Positions 5,445-6,994 of a stretch of DNA of 6,994 bases are shown here, in pieces (within the stretch, counting starts at the first letter, position 1; each line of letters opens with the position of its first letter). The DNA is taken from contig JALOMK010000119.1 in the NCBI GenBank assembly GCA_025455505.1, positions 1 to 6,994 of the forward strand, given 5' to 3'. The translations under genes and the position numbers were made by a program. Origin of the DNA: Bacteroidales bacterium. GTDB lineage: Bacteria; Bacteroidota; Bacteroidia; Bacteroidales; VadinHA17. The notes beneath the pieces are model-generated. The model was not told the origin of the DNA and made no database searches. It was given only the letters and a program-made list of their open reading frames with translations.

Positions 5445-6994
5445 TTACTGCGTGGAGTAGAGCCTGCTGTAATACTTGCTGATCGAAGGCTCAATCAGGC
5501 TGCTCAGTTCCGCGATCTCAAGACGCACAGCCAGGTTGTAAAGATCGAGGAGCGACTGCATGCTGACGCCCATCGGGTAGTCGAGACCAAACCTGTCCTG
5601 TGGCCTGATATTTATTATATGCTCGAGATAGCTAACAGAATACCCGGTAATTTCGCTCGCAAGGGCAATTCCCTCTTCCTTCCTGCCTGCCAGAAGCAGC
5701 ACTTCCGCAAGGTTGATCGAGAAATAGTCGTTGGGCATCTTTTCGGATGGCACTATTGAGAGTCCCTTGTGCACAACTTCAACTGCCCTTGCCGTATCGC
5801 CCGCCACCAGAAGGCTCTTTGCAAGCTCCCCGAACAGGCGCCTGAAGTTGCTGAACATCCTCTTGTTGTTTTCGTCGAGGTATACTCCCGGTTCCCCTGC
5901 ATTGCCCCAGGTGAACTTGTTCATCATGTTGTCGTACATGACCTCATTGTCTATCATCCCGAATTCGCCCTGCTCAGGTTTGTCGGTTTGTACAGGCACA
6001 ACCCTGTATGCAAGTCCCTCCTGGACAAAAAACTTCTCAAGACCCTTGTATTGCGTCGAGGGCACGGTGGTTGAAAAATACACGGGCCGCTTCCATTCGT
6101 TCGTCGACAGCATATCCATAATGGCAAGGTCGCCCTTGAAGGCATCCGACTCAGTGTACTCCCAGATCATGGGAGAAACTATCCTGTCGCGGAAGTATTC
6201 CTTCACAGTCCCGTTTGCAAGAACCGCAGCCGTGTCGACTTCGATTATAAACTTATTGGCAGGCAGGAAATTCAGGAAATCGCCCCTGCCGCTGACATCC
6301 ATCTTATACCTGCTGTCATCGTTGGCAGCAAAATCCACAACCCTCCTCAGATCGACCGGATCCTTGACCCTGTCGTTGACAGGGAGCTGCTCGCGGTCAC
6401 CTTCAAGGTATTTGTCAGGAGGCAGCGAAAGAGGCATGGGATCGGAATCAAAGGCCTTTTGCCTCATCATCTCAATGTACCATCCTGCTTGCAGGTAGCT
6501 AAGGTTTGCCACCCTTACGTCGGGCCTCACCTGTTCAACATCCTGAACATACCACACAGGAAACGAGTCGTTGTCACCATATGTAAAGAGGATTGCATTG
6601 TCGGCACATGATTTAAGATAGTTGGCCCCTATGTCACGCGCCGTATAGCGGCCTGAACGGTCGTGATCGTCCCAGTTCTGGAAGGCCATGAGAACCGGAA
6701 CAGCAGGAATGAGAAGGAGAAATGCGATAATCGACGAAAACCTCCCCGGTGCAAAGCGTTTTATCGCATCCACTAGGAAGGCAAAGCCGAAGCCTATCCA
6801 TATCGAAAATGCGTAAAAAGACCCCGCATAGGCGTAATCGCGTTCCCTTGGCTGGTTCGGGTACTGGTTGAGGTAAAATATTATCGCAAGGCCTGTCATT
6901 ACGAAAAAGGCAAGCACATGCCAGAATCCCTTCCTGTCCTTACCGTACTGCCAGAACAGGCCTGCAATGCCTGCAAGCAGCGGGAGAAGGAAAT
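5445..6994 (-). CDS. DUF2723/TMEM260-like (GT117-type) membrane protein, C-terminal 515 aa (5' end outside window)
   Basis: Partial gene. The frame stays open to the right edge, and the GTG at 6917 is internal. From the edge inward come about four membrane helices, with the loop motif PRERDYAY (6828-6851) after the second. A large soluble domain follows, with QNWDDHDRSGR (6648-6680) and FTYGDNDSFPVWY (6549-6587). These motifs are typical of Bacteroidota DUF2723 proteins, the family that includes human TMEM260, a protein O-mannosyltransferase placed in CAZy GT117. The catalytic N-terminal membrane part, with the acidic loop expected in GT-C enzymes, would lie outside the window. Toward the C-terminus (about 5595-5840) are two TPR-like helical hairpins, 'LAKSLLVAGDTARAVEVVHK' and 'LAEVLLLAGRKEEGIALASE'. 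The likely place is the inner membrane with the soluble part in the periplasm. The role in bacteria is unsettled; transfer of a sugar to exported proteins is the leading inference. A deacetylase gene follows after 4 bases. Confidence 0.88.
   Translation of the reverse strand, partial: FLLPLLAGIAGLFWQYGKDRKGFWHVLAFFVMTGLAIIFYLNQYPNQPRERDYAYAGSFYAFSIWIGFGFAFLVDAIKRFAPGRFSSIIAFLLLIPAVPVLMAFQNWDDHDRSGRYTARDIGANYLKSCADNAILFTYGDNDSFPVWYVQDVEQVRPDVRVANLSYLQAGWYIEMMRQKAFDSDPMPLSLPPDKYLEGDREQLPVNDRVKDPVDLRRVVDFAANDDSRYKMDVSGRGDFLNFLPANKFIIEVDTAAVLANGTVKEYFRDRIVSPMIWEYTESDAFKGDLAIMDMLSTNEWKRPVYFSTTVPSTQYKGLEKFFVQEGLAYRVVPVQTDKPEQGEFGMIDNEVMYDNMMNKFTWGNAGEPGVYLDENNKRMFSNFRRLFGELAKSLLVAGDTARAVEVVHKGLSIVPSEKMPNDYFSINLAEVLLLAGRKEEGIALASEITGYSVSYLEHIINIRPQDRFGLDYPMGVSMQSLLDLYNLAVRLEIAELSSLIEPSISKYYSRLYSTQ

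Noticed and set aside
5441..5494. ATG at 5494 as start of the deacetylase
   Set aside because: It would overlap the preceding gene by 50 bases and add 18 Ser/Arg/Thr-rich residues unlike the family. The ATG at 5440 gives a normal 4-base gap.
5731..6498. A 255-codon open frame on the + strand opposite the TMEM260-like gene
   Set aside because: It lies wholly antisense to a gene with clear family motifs, is unusually rich in Ser and Leu, and shows no recognisable domain. It is most simply a by-product of codon bias.

Overview
The window most likely comes from a member of the Bacteroidota, probably a Bacteroidales/Marinilabiliales-type organism. Three things point there. It has proteins typical of that phylum: a DUF6427-type membrane protein beside purD, and a DUF2723/TMEM260-like membrane protein followed by a short polysaccharide deacetylase without a signal peptide. 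Its promoters are of the TTTG / TAnnTTTG type. Strong Shine-Dalgarno sites are absent. The genus cannot be read from the sequence. Gene density is very high. Only two true intergenic gaps exist, 62 and 30 bases long, and each holds one consensus Bacteroidota promoter.

Region 1 (bases 1-2525, + strand). The window opens inside an ABC-2/ABCG-like transporter permease, with its N-terminal part and any ATPase domain upstream. A promoter with an uninterrupted 11-T tract in its spacer follows. It drives an unrecognised lipoprotein of 303 residues and, one base after its stop codon, an unrecognised secreted beta-rich protein of 144 residues.

Region 2 (bases 2526-4852, - strand). purD (phosphoribosylamine-glycine ligase, de novo purine synthesis) has its own strong promoter. 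It overlaps by 10 bases the start of a DUF6427-like polytopic membrane protein. That gene ends base-to-base against the 144-residue gene arriving from the other strand.

Region 3 (bases 4829-6994, - strand). The C-terminal part of a DUF2723/TMEM260-like (GT117-type) membrane protein runs in from the right edge. It is followed after 4 bases by a NodB-type polysaccharide deacetylase. These two look like one translation unit, perhaps acting on glycans or glycoproteins of the envelope.

Most of the window is ordinary core chromosome. There are no RNA genes, mobile elements, CRISPR arrays or convincing intrinsic terminators. The parts least explained by known families are the lipoprotein plus secreted-protein pair behind the exporter, and the homopolymer-bearing promoter in front of that pair.
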